Of a DNA stretch of 64,000 nt, positions 8,556-17,730 are shown piece by piece (the first letter of the stretch is position 1; each line of letters begins with the position of its first letter). The position numbers were made by a program, and so were the translations under genes. This DNA comes from CAWFLT01 sp963816795 (GTDB lineage: Bacteria > Acidobacteriota > Vicinamibacteria > Vicinamibacterales > SCN-69-37). Below the pieces are notes generated by a model. It was not told the DNA's origin, ran no database searches, and worked only from the letters and a program-made list of their open reading frames with translations. The stretch lies in NCBI GenBank assembly GCA_963816795.1, contig CAWFLT010000002.1:1-64000 (forward strand), read 5' to 3'.

Positions 8556-9053
8556 TTGGTCAGGATCAGGTCTAGATTCATCGTCATTCTGGCGGCGCTG
8601 GTTCTGGGAACCGGCGGCTGGAGCGCAGCTACGCGTTCGTCGCAGAGCGGAGGCGATGGGATCGACGTCTGCGCACTACTGCCGCGCGAGGAGGCCAGCA
8701 AGATTCTCGGCTATACCGTCAGGGCCCGACCGGCGCAGCGATCTGACGGAGCGACCGAATGCCGCTATGCGGGCGGCACGGCCGGTACAGTCACGGTGAT
8801 GGTGGGCACCGGCACACCCAAAGCCAAGTGGGACACCTTCATGAAAGAGCTGAGGGAGTCGGGCGCGTCACTCGAACCCGTGGCGGGCGTCGGCGCTGGG
8901 GCTTTTTTCTGGGACGCCCATCGGCTTTACGCGCAGACCGGGAACTCCCAAATCGCCGTCTCGACGAGTCCCTCGCCGGGTGACGACCCAGCAAAGATTC
9001 GCGCGAGTTCGGTCGCGCTGGCGAAGGCGCTCATTGCGAAGCTGAAGGGCTGA
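8556..9053 (+). CDS. exported protein, DUF3558-like
   Basis: A protein of about 165 residues. The likely start is TTG 8556, giving a signal segment FIVILAALVLGTGGWSAATR. The mature part has a pattern reminiscent of DUF3558 and PknH-sensor relatives: DVCALLPREEASKILGYTV, then ECRYAGG and a VTVMVG strand. The two Cys are probably disulfide-bonded outside the membrane. Function is unknown. It follows the SnoaL-like gene closely and may be cotranscribed with it. The absence of an ATG makes the exact start uncertain. Confidence 0.55.
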   Translation: MVRIRSRFIVILAALVLGTGGWSAATRSSQSGGDGIDVCALLPREEASKILGYTVRARPAQRSDGATECRYAGGTAGTVTVMVGTGTPKAKWDTFMKELRESGASLEPVAGVGAGAFFWDAHRLYAQTGNSQIAVSTSPSPGDDPAKIRASSVALAKALIAKLKG

Positions 9054-9100
9054 CCGCTCGTAGAGGGCGGCGCGAAGCGGAAGGGCTGAGCACGGACCGA

Positions 9101-9134
9101 GAACGGGCATTATGCTCACTCCCAGGCGGCCCTA
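9101..9134 (+). promoter_or_regulatory. upstream element shared with the second ADOP gene
   Basis: The bases just before the first ADOP start read GAACGGGC, A, TTATGCT, then a short spacer and GGCCCTA directly against ATG 9135. The same ordered blocks recur at 17694-17730 in front of the second ADOP gene with only a few changes. TATGCT (9111-9116) is a plausible -10 box. No matching -35 is seen, so it could be an extended -10 promoter with a leader of about ten bases, or a regulator site. Confidence 0.45.
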
Positions 9135-11564
9135 ATGTTTCCTATCGTCCTGAACCAGGACATCCGTTCGGCGTGCCGGGGGCTCTGGCGAGCCAAGGCC
9201 TTCACCGCTGCGGCCATCTTGACGCTCGCATTGGGCATCACGGGGACGGTTGTGATGTTCGCCGTGATCGACGGCGTCCTCCTGCGCCCGTTGCCCGTGC
9301 GCGATCAGGACAGGCTGCTTCTGGCGTGGAAGGAGCTGCGCTCGTCGCGTTTCGCACACTACCCCTTCGGCGGTCCCGATGCCGAGGCGGTCGCCGAGGC
9401 AAGTCAGCTCCTCGAAAGTGGCGCGGGTGTCACGTCCAATGGCGCCGTCGCATGGGTGGCGGTCGAGGACGGCGCCGCCAGCTACGTTCACGGCGCACTG
9501 GTCACCGGTGCGTACTTCGAGGTGCTGGGCATCAACCCGTTCCTCGGACGCGCATTGACGAGGACCGATGACGTGGCAGGCGCTGAGAACGTCATCGTGA
9601 TCAGCCACGGACTCTGGAAGCGCAGGTATGGCGGTGCGCGAGACACGATCGGGCGCCGGCTGACACTCGGCGGGACAGCGTTCACGATCGTCGGCGTGAT
9701 GCCGCCAGGGCTCGACTACCCGAGCGGTGTCGAAGTATGGAGGACGGTCAGATCTGTGCCCACGGACGGCGTCTTTGGCGATGCCGCGCACTCTGAGATC
9801 GACCTGATCGCCAGGCTTCGGCCCGGCGTGTCGATCGATCAGGCAGCCTCCGAGCTCGCCACCATCGCAGAGCGTCTCGAATCGAACACGCGACCAGATC
9901 ATCCGCGCGGCCTCGTTCCGGTCGTGCGCTCCTTCGAAGCCGTCATCGTCGGTGACGTCCGCCCGGCCATGCTTGTGCTCTTCGGTGCCGTTGCGCTCGT
10001 TTTGCTCATTGCCGCCGCGAACGTGGCGAACCTCCTCTTGCTGCGAGGCGAAGTGCGCAGTCGTGAGTTGGCAGTGCGCTCCGCGCTTGGCGCCGCCCGC
10101 GGCAGGATCCTCAGCCTGCTGTTCGCGGAGAGCCTGACGCTGGCGACGGCGGCGGGTGCGACAGCGTTCGTCGCCTCGTGGTGGAGCCTCGAGGCGCTCC
10201 TGACCCTGATTCCTGTCGGGCTGCCAAGGGGCGACGCCATCCGGGTGGACGCCCGAGTGTTCGCATTCACCATGGCCATCGCGCTTCTTGTCGCGGTGGC
10301 GGCCTGCATCGTACCCGGACTGGCATCCGTACGCCGGGATCTCGTGGCGCAACTGCGTCACGGACATCACCGAAGCCGTGGAGTACTTGGACGCCGCGCG
10401 CTTGTGGCTGCCCAGGTCGGACTTGCGGTCATGATCGTCGCCGGCGCGGGCTTGCTGACGCGCAGTCTGCTGAAACTCCAGGCGACCGATCTGGGGCTAT
10501 CAGCAGATCGCCTCGTGTTCATCGATCTCGTGCCGGGTCCGAGATTCAGGGATCCGGCATACCACTCGCGTTTTCTCGATGAGTTGGTTGTGCGGCTCGA
10601 GTCGACGCCAGCGATCGCGGCGGCAACGCCTGTCAACGTGCCGCCGTTCTCGGGCCTTGGCGGGTGGGACGTCCCGAGGTTCATGTCTGCGGGACAAACA
10701 GCAGCCGATGCGGCGGCGAATCCTTCGCTCAACCTCGAATCGATTCACCCCAACTACTTCGAGACATTTCAGATTCGCATCCTGCGGGGCCGGTCGTTCA
10801 CCGATGCGGATCGAGAAGGCTCGTTGAACGTCGCAATCGTCAGCGAGGATGTCGTTGCGCGAACCTGGCCGGGTGACGATCCGATTGGGAAGCGTCTGAA
10901 GATGGGCGGTCCGGATTCAGAGGATCCGTGGCGGACCGTGGTGGGTGTCGCCGAGCCGACCCGCTACCGCGAGCTGGCGAAGGCGCGCTCGACGCTCTAC
11001 CTTCCGGCAAAGCAGTTCTTGAATACGGCGCGGATGCTCGTCGTGCGCAGTACAGCATCGCTGAATGTGATTGCCTCGCTCTCGCAGGAGCACGTCCGCG
11101 CTGTCGATCCTGACGTGCAGGTCATCCGGGTCGCACCATTCAGCCGCCTGCTGGATGCGCCACTCGCACGACCACGGTTCAATGCGTGGCTGGTCGGGAT
11201 CTTCGCGATCGCCGCGGTGTTCCTGGCGACCGTTGGCCTGTACGCGGTCATCGCCGCATACGTTCGTCAACGCGACCGCGAAATCGGAATTCGAGTTGCT
11301 CTGGGCGCCACGGCCGCCAATGTGCGCAGGCTCGTGCTGACCGAAGCGTTGCGCCTGGCGGGTGTTGGCGCGGCCGCCGGCCTCATCGGGGCACTGGTGA
11401 CGACGCGGCTGGTGCGTGGAATGTTGTTCGAGGTCGATCCGCTTGATCCCCCGACACTCGCCGGGGCAGTGCTCTTGCTGGTCGCGGCATCGCTCCTGGC
11501 CGCCTATGTGCCGACGCGGCGGGCGACGCGGCTCGATCCTGCCCGGATGCTTCGCAGCCAATAA
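9135..11564 (+). CDS. ADOP-type FtsX/MacB-like permease
   Basis: An 809-residue inner-membrane protein of the acidobacterial duplicated orphan permease family. It has an N-terminal membrane segment (AFTAAAILTLALGITGTVVM), a MacB-type periplasmic domain, a central FtsX block (LVLLIAAANVANLLLLRGEV with the RELAVRSALGAARGRI loop), a fourth membrane helix, then the same plan repeated, with a second periplasmic domain and a C-terminal FtsX block (REIGIRVALGATAANVRRLV, ending RRATRLDPARMLRSQ). MacB relatives need an ABC ATPase; none is encoded nearby, as is typical for this orphan family. ATG 9135 is chosen from the conserved upstream element. Substrate is unknown. No indels are seen over 2.4 kb. 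Confidence 0.9.
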   Translation: MFPIVLNQDIRSACRGLWRAKAFTAAAILTLALGITGTVVMFAVIDGVLLRPLPVRDQDRLLLAWKELRSSRFAHYPFGGPDAEAVAEASQLLESGAGVTSNGAVAWVAVEDGAASYVHGALVTGAYFEVLGINPFLGRALTRTDDVAGAENVIVISHGLWKRRYGGARDTIGRRLTLGGTAFTIVGVMPPGLDYPSGVEVWRTVRSVPTDGVFGDAAHSEIDLIARLRPGVSIDQAASELATIAERLESNTRPDHPRGLVPVVRSFEAVIVGDVRPAMLVLFGAVALVLLIAAANVANLLLLRGEVRSRELAVRSALGAARGRILSLLFAESLTLATAAGATAFVASWWSLEALLTLIPVGLPRGDAIRVDARVFAFTMAIALLVAVAACIVPGLASVRRDLVAQLRHGHHRSRGVLGRRALVAAQVGLAVMIVAGAGLLTRSLLKLQATDLGLSADRLVFIDLVPGPRFRDPAYHSRFLDELVVRLESTPAIAAATPVNVPPFSGLGGWDVPRFMSAGQTAADAAANPSLNLESIHPNYFETFQIRILRGRSFTDADREGSLNVAIVSEDVVARTWPGDDPIGKRLKMGGPDSEDPWRTVVGVAEPTRYRELAKARSTLYLPAKQFLNTARMLVVRSTASLNVIASLSQEHVRAVDPDVQVIRVAPFSRLLDAPLARPRFNAWLVGIFAIAAVFLATVGLYAVIAAYVRQRDREIGIRVALGATAANVRRLVLTEALRLAGVGAAAGLIGALVTTRLVRGMLFEVDPLDPPTLAGAVLLLVAASLLAAYVPTRRATRLDPARMLRSQ

Positions 11565-11586
11565 GAGATGGCGTAGGCTAGGTCAC

Positions 11587-13434
11587 ATGCGCGAAAAGCT
11601 CTTCCTGAGTTACAGCACCGGCGACGCCGAGTGGCGTGACCTGTTTCTCAAGCACATGCGCACGATGCTGTCAGAGAAACAGCTCTTCGTCGACAAGCAG
11701 TCGCTGCGCGATGGGGCGGACTGGAAGGCCCAGCTCGAGGAGGAGCTGGCATGCTCGAAATGCGCGCTGTTGCTCCTGACGCCGCAGTATCTCGAGGTCG
11801 GCAACTTTGCGCAGGACGAAGAGCTGCCGATGTTGCTCGAGGAGCACCAGAAGCCCGGCGGATTGAAGCTGCTGCCGGTGCTGGTCGAGAACTGCGCCTA
11901 CACCGAGCGCCCCGAATTGGCCAGCCTCCAGCTCGTCGGCTGGGACAACAACACCAAGAGCGTCAAGCGGGGCACCGACATGCGCGAGGTGATTCGCGCG
12001 TTGAAAGAAGCGGGAGACGAGGCGAGCACTCCCCGGGCAGGAGAATCCGCAATCGATCAGGCCGTGAAGGAGGTCTGTGAGCGCGCCAGGAAAGAGTTCG
12101 GCGTGATCGGGCAGATCACGCAGCAGCAGCAGGACGACCTCTTCGAGACGACCAAGAGGGCGCTGCAACTCAAAGGCGTCACACTCGAAGAATCCATACA
12201 CGGCGGCGATTTCGCGGTGATCTATCGTGGGACCTACGAGGATCAGGAGGTGGCCGTCAAGGCGCTGCCCACTGACGCCTGGCGGAATCGCGTGCGTAAG
12301 AGCTTCGACATGGCGCACCGGACGGCGGAGCGTCTTCGCGACGCGTCGTTCATCCGCTTGAAGGGGGCGATCGCCGATCCCGAAGTTCATGGCCTGGTCA
12401 TGGAGTTCGTCGACTGGCCGACCCTCGCCGACGAGATGAAACGGCATCCGGGCGGATGCCTCCCGCCGCCGTACGTCGTCAAGGTCCTGGCGAAGATCTC
12501 GGTCGCGCAACAGGATGCGCACAAGGTCGGCGAACAGATCGGCGCGCTGTCGCCGGCGAGTATCTACGTCAATCGAGAGGGAGACGTGCGGTTGACGCCG
12601 TTCCGGATCGAGGGGCAGCTTGCCCGCGGCCTGGCCATGAGCACGGGACAGCTGATGAACTGGGACGTGTTGACGATGTTGACGCCGGAAGTCTACAGGG
12701 GCCGTCAACCCAAGACCAGAGAAGAGCTCGACGCCCACGAGCAGTACTATCTCGGGCTGCTCGGCCTGGAATTGCTGATCGGCCGCCGGCCGGTGGAAGT
12801 GCGGCGTTTCGCAGATCTCACGCTGAAGGCCAGGTTCTTCTCCGACCCGCGGGCGTTCTTCGACTACGACGCGGACGGCGGCAAGAGCTGGACCGAGGAG
12901 TGTCCGAGCCTGGCATTCGTTCTGAGCAGAATGTTGTCTGAGGAACCGGCTGACCGGCTCGCCTCGGTCAGCAACGAGCTCTGGCGAATCGAGGCAGGCA
13001 AACTCCCCGATTCGCTTCGACGGGCACTTGGGGCCGACTTGAAGGATCTCATCTCCAGGGACTTCATGTCGCGCTTCTACCGCCGCCTCTTCGCCGCGCG
13101 TCCCGAGCTGCGATCGCAGTTCAGTAATGTGGCCGCGCAGCATGGCATGTTGGCCAGGGCGATTCGTGACCTCGTGGTCTTCCGGCCGGGAGACGAGGAA
13201 TCCCATTTTCTGGACTATGTGGAGAGCCACAGACGGCTGAAAATCACGGTGCATGACATCGAGGCGTTCAGGCTCGCATTTGTCGCGGAGGTGATCGCGA
13301 CCGCCATGGAGAACGGCAACACCCAGGCGCGCTCACACGGGGACGCCTGGAATGCCGCGCTGAAGCTTGGACTGGGAGTCATGGCGAAGGCGCTGGCGGC
13401 ACCGCCTCCAGCCTCAACCCCCGAAACATCCTGA
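11587..13434 (+). CDS. TIR-pseudokinase-globin fusion protein
   Basis: A 615-residue soluble protein with three domains. Residues 1-140 are a bacterial TIR domain (EKLFLSYSTGD, LRDGADWKAQLEEELACSK, LLLLTPQYLEVGNFAQDEELP), with E79 in the place of the usual catalytic Glu. Residues about 197-465 have a protein-kinase fold: glycine loop HGGDFAVIYRG and VAVK lysine K225. The HRD-LKPxN segment is IGALSPAS (catalytic Asp is A320, Asn is S325) and DFG is PFR (338-340), so it is a pseudokinase. Residues about 470-602 resemble bacterial haemoglobin: FYRRLFAARPELRSQF gives B10 Y498 and CD1 F512, E7 Q518 and proximal F8 H548. ATG 11587 starts at the first TIR strand; it lies 23 bases after the ADOP gene. 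A haem-gated TIR NADase or signalling protein is inferred. Confidence 0.85.
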   Translation: MREKLFLSYSTGDAEWRDLFLKHMRTMLSEKQLFVDKQSLRDGADWKAQLEEELACSKCALLLLTPQYLEVGNFAQDEELPMLLEEHQKPGGLKLLPVLVENCAYTERPELASLQLVGWDNNTKSVKRGTDMREVIRALKEAGDEASTPRAGESAIDQAVKEVCERARKEFGVIGQITQQQQDDLFETTKRALQLKGVTLEESIHGGDFAVIYRGTYEDQEVAVKALPTDAWRNRVRKSFDMAHRTAERLRDASFIRLKGAIADPEVHGLVMEFVDWPTLADEMKRHPGGCLPPPYVVKVLAKISVAQQDAHKVGEQIGALSPASIYVNREGDVRLTPFRIEGQLARGLAMSTGQLMNWDVLTMLTPEVYRGRQPKTREELDAHEQYYLGLLGLELLIGRRPVEVRRFADLTLKARFFSDPRAFFDYDADGGKSWTEECPSLAFVLSRMLSEEPADRLASVSNELWRIEAGKLPDSLRRALGADLKDLISRDFMSRFYRRLFAARPELRSQFSNVAAQHGMLARAIRDLVVFRPGDEESHFLDYVESHRRLKITVHDIEAFRLAFVAEVIATAMENGNTQARSHGDAWNAALKLGLGVMAKALAAPPPASTPETS

Positions 13435-13492
13435 CTCGTGCGACTGACGGCCAATGGGAGTCGGGCGACTGGCTGGCCGCCTCATAGCTGCT

Positions 13493-16376
13493 CTACCGAG
13501 TCGCTTTGTTCGCCGTCTGCCAATCCCGCACGACCGTCAGCGTCGCGGTACCCCGTTCATTGATCTGCTCGACCAGGAATCGCTGACCGTCGTTCGCGAC
13601 GGCGTAAAGGAACGTGTGCTCGATGTTCCGGTACGCCATCCGCGACGGGAACAGCCTCGCCGGGGCACCCAGCCGCATCGACTGGCCATCCGATCCGAGG
13701 ATCGGCACCGCCGTCACCCAGTCGTCGAGCCCGATGTAGAAAAGTTCCTTGCCATCGTTGCGCCAGCGGGGCAGAGTGCCGCCGGCGGTCGACACGGACG
13801 TGACGCCTCCCGGGCCTGGAAAAGGCTGGGCGTAGATCTCGGTACGGCCCAGCCGGTTCGAGCTGTACGCCACCCACTTCCCGTCGGGCGAAAACTGCCC
13901 GCCGCGTTCCGTGAAGACGGTGTTGACGATGGGGAACGCGGTCCCCGGGGTTGGTCATCGGCAACGCCCACAAGTCGGCACCGCGCTCGGGATCGACCCT
14001 GATGTACAGCAGAAACCGACCATCCCGCGACCAGTCCTGGGGGGACAGCAACGGCCCTGGGGACGCGAGCAGGAGCGTGTCGACGCCAGCACCGGTCGCC
14101 GCTGTTTCCCAGATCTGCATCACACCGGTTTGTCGGGTGGAGGTAAAGGCAACCCGTTGACCGTCGCCCGACCACACCGGGTAGAAATCACCGGCCCGAT
14201 CGTCGGTCAGCCGAGTGGCGCCGAATCGCGCCGTTTCGAGCAACAGAACGTCCATGTTGCCCTCCGCAGTGCGACTGACCGCGAGACGCGTGCCGTCCGG
14301 AGAGAGATCCATACCCAGGGAGGACGACGCGTATGGCTCGCCGACGAGGCCGACGAGCTTGCCGGCGCGATCGACCCACGCCAGTTGCCGCTCGCTGCCT
14401 GAGCCGTCGCGATAGACGAGCGTGCCGGTCGCCGCGCTGCAACGGAAGTCTCCTCCGTTGTATGAAGGGGGCTCTGCCACGACGAACGTCTGCCCGGTGA
14501 GTGTCAACGTCTCGAGATCGAAGCGTTGGGCGAGCAGGCTGCTCTGGCGCGTAAACAGCAGGAACCCGGGCGGTGCGTACACTGCAGCACTCGCGTCGTC
14601 AATCAAACGCCGGCCTTCGGGCGCATCGAGCGACGCCAGGTATACGCCGCGCCCTTCGGCGTTCCCGGTGGCCCAGTAAAGAAAGTGCCGTCCATCGGGC
14701 AGGAACCAGGGGTAGACATGGCCCGATTGCGACGACAGCAACCGGGTGACCTGCACCGGCTCACTGCCTGAACTCGACGACACCCGCCACAGTTCTTCGG
14801 TCAGATGACGCGAAAACAGGATGTCGCCGTTCTGATTCCAAGACCCACCCCAGGCGTGTTGCACCGTCGCGAGCGTCGTCGTCGGACCGCCGGCCGCGTG
14901 GATCCACTTCAACTTGTTGTCCGCAAAGAACCCAATGGCCTGGCTGTCGGGTCTCCAGAAGGGGAAGGTTCCGCCCTCCGTGCCCGGCAACGGCTGCGCG
15001 GTCAACGCCGAGAGGGGCCGGATCCAGAGCTGAACCTTGCCGGCGATGGTGGCGGAAAACACCAATCGGAGACCGTCGGGGGAGATCGCGAACGAGCCCG
15101 TATGGCTCGTTGGGGGTGTGACGATCTGCCACGTTTCTTTCTGACGGTCGACTTGTGCCGCGCGGAAGTACCGAATTGCCGGAACGGCGAGCACGCCGAT
15201 ACCCGCCATCGCGACCGCCGCAATCGTCCACGCCAGCCGCGCGCGGCGTTGGACCCGCGCGCCCGCGGTATCTGCGGCGCCACCGGGCGAGCGGCCGGGC
15301 GCACCGTCGGAGGACGGAGGGGGCTGTCTGAACGCGCGATCGATGGCGATGCGCGCCTCGCCGATGGCCTGAAGGCGGTGGTATGGATCTTTGGTCAGGC
15401 AACGGGCGAGGAGTTCCCGGATCGATGGCGGCGTCGCCGTGGGGAGCGCGCTCGCGTCGGGTTCTCGTTCAATGACGCACGCCAGGATTTCCGCCGCCGT
15501 CTTGCCCGCGTAGAGCGGCCGGCCGGTCAGCATTTCGTAGAACACGACGCCAAAGGCCCAGATGTCTGCGCGTTTGTCCGCCGCCTTGCCACGCGCCTGC
15601 TCGGGCGACATGTACGCCGCGGTGCCCAGAATGAACCCGGCGTGCGTTCCCAGCCCCGACATCGTCGGCGAGTTCCTGACATCGCCGGTGATTGACGATA
15701 TCGGCTCGAGCACCTTCGCCAGGCCAAAGTCGAGCACCTTGACCGTGCCGTCCTCGCGTACCTTGATGTTCGCGGGCTTCAGGTCGCGATGGATGATCCC
15801 CTGCTCGTGCGCCGCTTCGAGCGCCTCGGCGATTTGCGCCGCCATCGGCAGCGCCTCGGCCAGCGGAATCGGGCCGCGCGCGATCCGCTGCGCCAGATCC
15901 TCGCCCTCGACGAGCTCCATGACCAGCGCCTGGACGCCGTTGGATTCTTCGGTGCCGTAGACGGCGGCGATGTGTGGATGATTCAGCGACGCCAGCAGGC
16001 GAGCCTCGCGTTCGAAGCGCGCGCGCCGCTCGGGATCGGCGCTGAAGATCTGCGGCAGCACTTTGATCGCGACGTCGCGGCGGAGCTTCGTGTCGTGAGC
16101 GCGATAGACCTCCCCCATCCCGCCGGCGCCCAGCAGGTGAACGATCCGATACGGACCGACCGGCGCTCCCGGTTCGAGCGGCGGCGCCGGCGCGCTCACC
16201 GGCGTCTCGCCAAATTGCCCGGCGTCGTGATGCCCATTCAGCAACTTGTCGACCGCGTGCCGGAGCGCCAGGTCGTCGCCACACGCACGTCCGACAAACG
16301 CGTCACGCTGCCCGGTCTCCTGGGCAAGGGCGTCCTGGAAGATTCCGGTGATCTGCCGCCACCGTTCGGGCGTCAT
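13493..16376 (-). CDS. Ser/Thr protein kinase with TolB/PD40 propeller, one frameshift
   Basis: A repaired protein of about 960 residues. A short N-terminal segment (MTPERWRQITGIFQDALAQE) precedes a complete kinase domain: GAGGMGEVYRAHD, VAIK lysine, HRDLKPANI, DFGLAK and SPEQARG are all intact. After a linker there is one membrane helix (AWTIAAVAMAGIGVLAVPAI) and an extracytoplasmic propeller of PD40/WD40-like strands (SFAISPDGLRLVFSA, DLSPDGTRLAVSR, PVWSGDGQRVAFTSTRQTG). Near 13942, at a CCCCGGGG run, the frame changes; the true C-terminus continues from 13873 to 13493 (MAYSSNRLGRTEIYAQPFPG). The start overlaps the sigma factor stop as ATGA, so both are translated together. Acidobacteria have many such kinase-sigma pairs. 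Confidence 0.85.
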
Positions 16377-16991
16377 GCCTGAGGCGTTTCCGTCAGCCGC
16401 GTGTACAGCCACGCGCGCGCGACCTGCCACTCCCGATCGACGGTCGCGCTCGAGACGCCCAGCGCCTCCGCGGTTTCGTCGACCGAGAGTCCGCCAAAGA
16501 ATCGAAGCTCGGCGACGCGACTTTTTCGTGAATCAAACGATGCGAGGTCCGTCAGCGCCTGCGTCCAAATCGAGAAGATCGACATCCGGAGCGTCGGTCG
16601 GCGCGACCGCGACGTCAAGCGTCACCCGGGCCCATCCTCCGGAGCGCTTGGCCATATTGCGGCGCCGCGCGTGGTCCACGAGGATGCGCCGCATCATTTC
16701 GGACGCCACGGCGAAAAACTGCCCGCGACTCTGCCAGTCGGCGTGTTGCTGGTCGACGAGCCGAAGGTACGCCTCGTGGACCAGCGCAGTCGGCTGCAGG
16801 ACGTGCCCGGGCCGCTCGTGCCGAAGCCGCGACGCGGCGCGGCGGCGAAGCTCCTGATGGACGACCGCCACGAGTTGGTCCCGCGCGGCGAGATCTCCCA
16901 GGCCCCACGCGCGGAGCAATCCCGTCACGTCCCGGTCGGCATCCGTCAGTTTGTCCTCAGAGTGGCTATCGTGCCGATCGCCCTTCATCAA
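16373..16991 (-). CDS. ECF sigma factor of the acidobacterial Sig-70 type, one frameshift
   Basis: The first frame holds sigma region 2 (VTGLLRAWGLGDLAARDQLV, LVHEAYLRLVDQQHADWQSR, FFAVASEMMRRILVDHARRR). The second frame holds region 4 (RVAELRFFGGLSVDETAEAL, then GVSSATVDREWQVARAWLYT). The frame changes near 16567 at the linker DLLDLD-ALTDLASFD. The repaired length of about 200 residues matches the TIGR02999-type ECF group of Acidobacteria, which usually sits directly before a membrane Ser/Thr kinase, as here. The kinase start overlaps its stop. No anti-sigma gene is seen, so the kinase is the likely partner. The indel in such a conserved protein looks like a sequence error. Confidence 0.85.
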
Positions 16992-17104
16992 GTCAAGGCG
17001 CCGTAACGCCCCGGAGGCCTCCGACCAGCCGCCGGTGAGGCGTTTCTTTCACGTTTCTCGCGTGACTCGATTGGGGGAGAGTCAGTCGTCCCCCAAGGAG
17101 CCTT

Positions 17105-17629
17105 ATGAGACTCACGATTCCTCTCACCGTGAAATACGTCGTCATCGGATGTCTTGGCTATCGGAGCGCTGGGCAGTGTCGGGTGTGCCGACGGACGCGG
17201 GGTTCCGACAAATCCAAGCAGTGTGGCTTCGTCGGCGGCCTCGACTGCCGGGGCTTTCCCACGAAGCGGGGATCTCCACATCAAGAAGAACTGCGGGGAG
17301 TACCAGGGCGTGGCCGGTCAGTTCTGCACGATCACGTCCTCGAACGTGAAGGAGATCGAGGTCGGCACGAGAATCATCTATGCTGTCGGACCTGGTTTAT
17401 CCTCAGCTGGACACCGACATCGTCCTCGACCCGCCGGGTCCGGGCAACAACAAGGCCTTCGGCCACTGCACACTCAATCTCGTCACCAGTCTTGGACGGT
17501 GCACGCTTTACTGGCGGGACCGGCAAGTTCACGCACATCCGGCTATCCGTGAACGTCACGCAGCTGCCGGGAAACGACGGAGAGGACTGGGCCTGGGACG
17601 GGACCTACACTTTCAATCCGCGCGACTGA
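17105..17629 (+). pseudogene. secreted lipoprotein-like gene with three frameshifts
   Basis: ATG 17105 has a strong AAGGAG four bases upstream. The first frame gives the signal start MRLTIPLTVKYVVIGCL. A second frame from about 17154 continues AIGALGSVGCADGRG and HIKKNCGEYQGVAGQFCTIT. A third from about 17395 reads VYPQLDTDIVLDPPGPGNNK and FGHCTLNLVTSLGRCTL, and the first frame resumes with FTGGTGKFTHIRLSVNVTQL to WDGTYTFNPRD. Joined, they form a protein of about 175 residues with a lipid-modified Cys and a beta-rich domain, similar in style to small secreted proteins of allene-oxide-cyclase-like fold; function is unknown. Three indels within 500 bases. Confidence 0.6.
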
Positions 17630-17693
17630 GTTGAGGTCGACGTCACACAATCTGCCGCCGCGCCAGGGGAATCGTGACTCCTGGCGCGCCCGG

Positions 17694-17730
17694 CGGAACG
17701 GGCGTTATGCTAACGCGAGACGGCCCTAAT
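17694..17730 (+). promoter_or_regulatory. second copy of the ADOP upstream element
   Basis: GGAACGGGC, G, TTATGCT, a 10-base spacer and GGCCCTAAT lie directly before GTG 17731. The blocks and their order match 9101-9134. TATGCT at 17706-17711 is the candidate -10 box. Here the ATG of the shared block is followed at once by TGA in its frame, so translation must use the overlapping GTG. Confidence 0.45.

Noticed and set aside
9132..10370. Minus-strand open frame of about 412 codons opposite the first ADOP gene
   Set aside because: It is His/Asp/Arg-rich without motifs and overlaps a clear permease.
11671..13254. Minus-strand open frame of about 527 codons opposite the TIR-globin gene
   Set aside because: No motif is seen, the composition is that of antisense to a high-GC gene, and the plus-strand frame has three recognisable domains.
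11587..13434. Active protein kinase
   Set aside because: The catalytic loop and DFG motif lack the required Asp residues, so it is treated as a pseudokinase.
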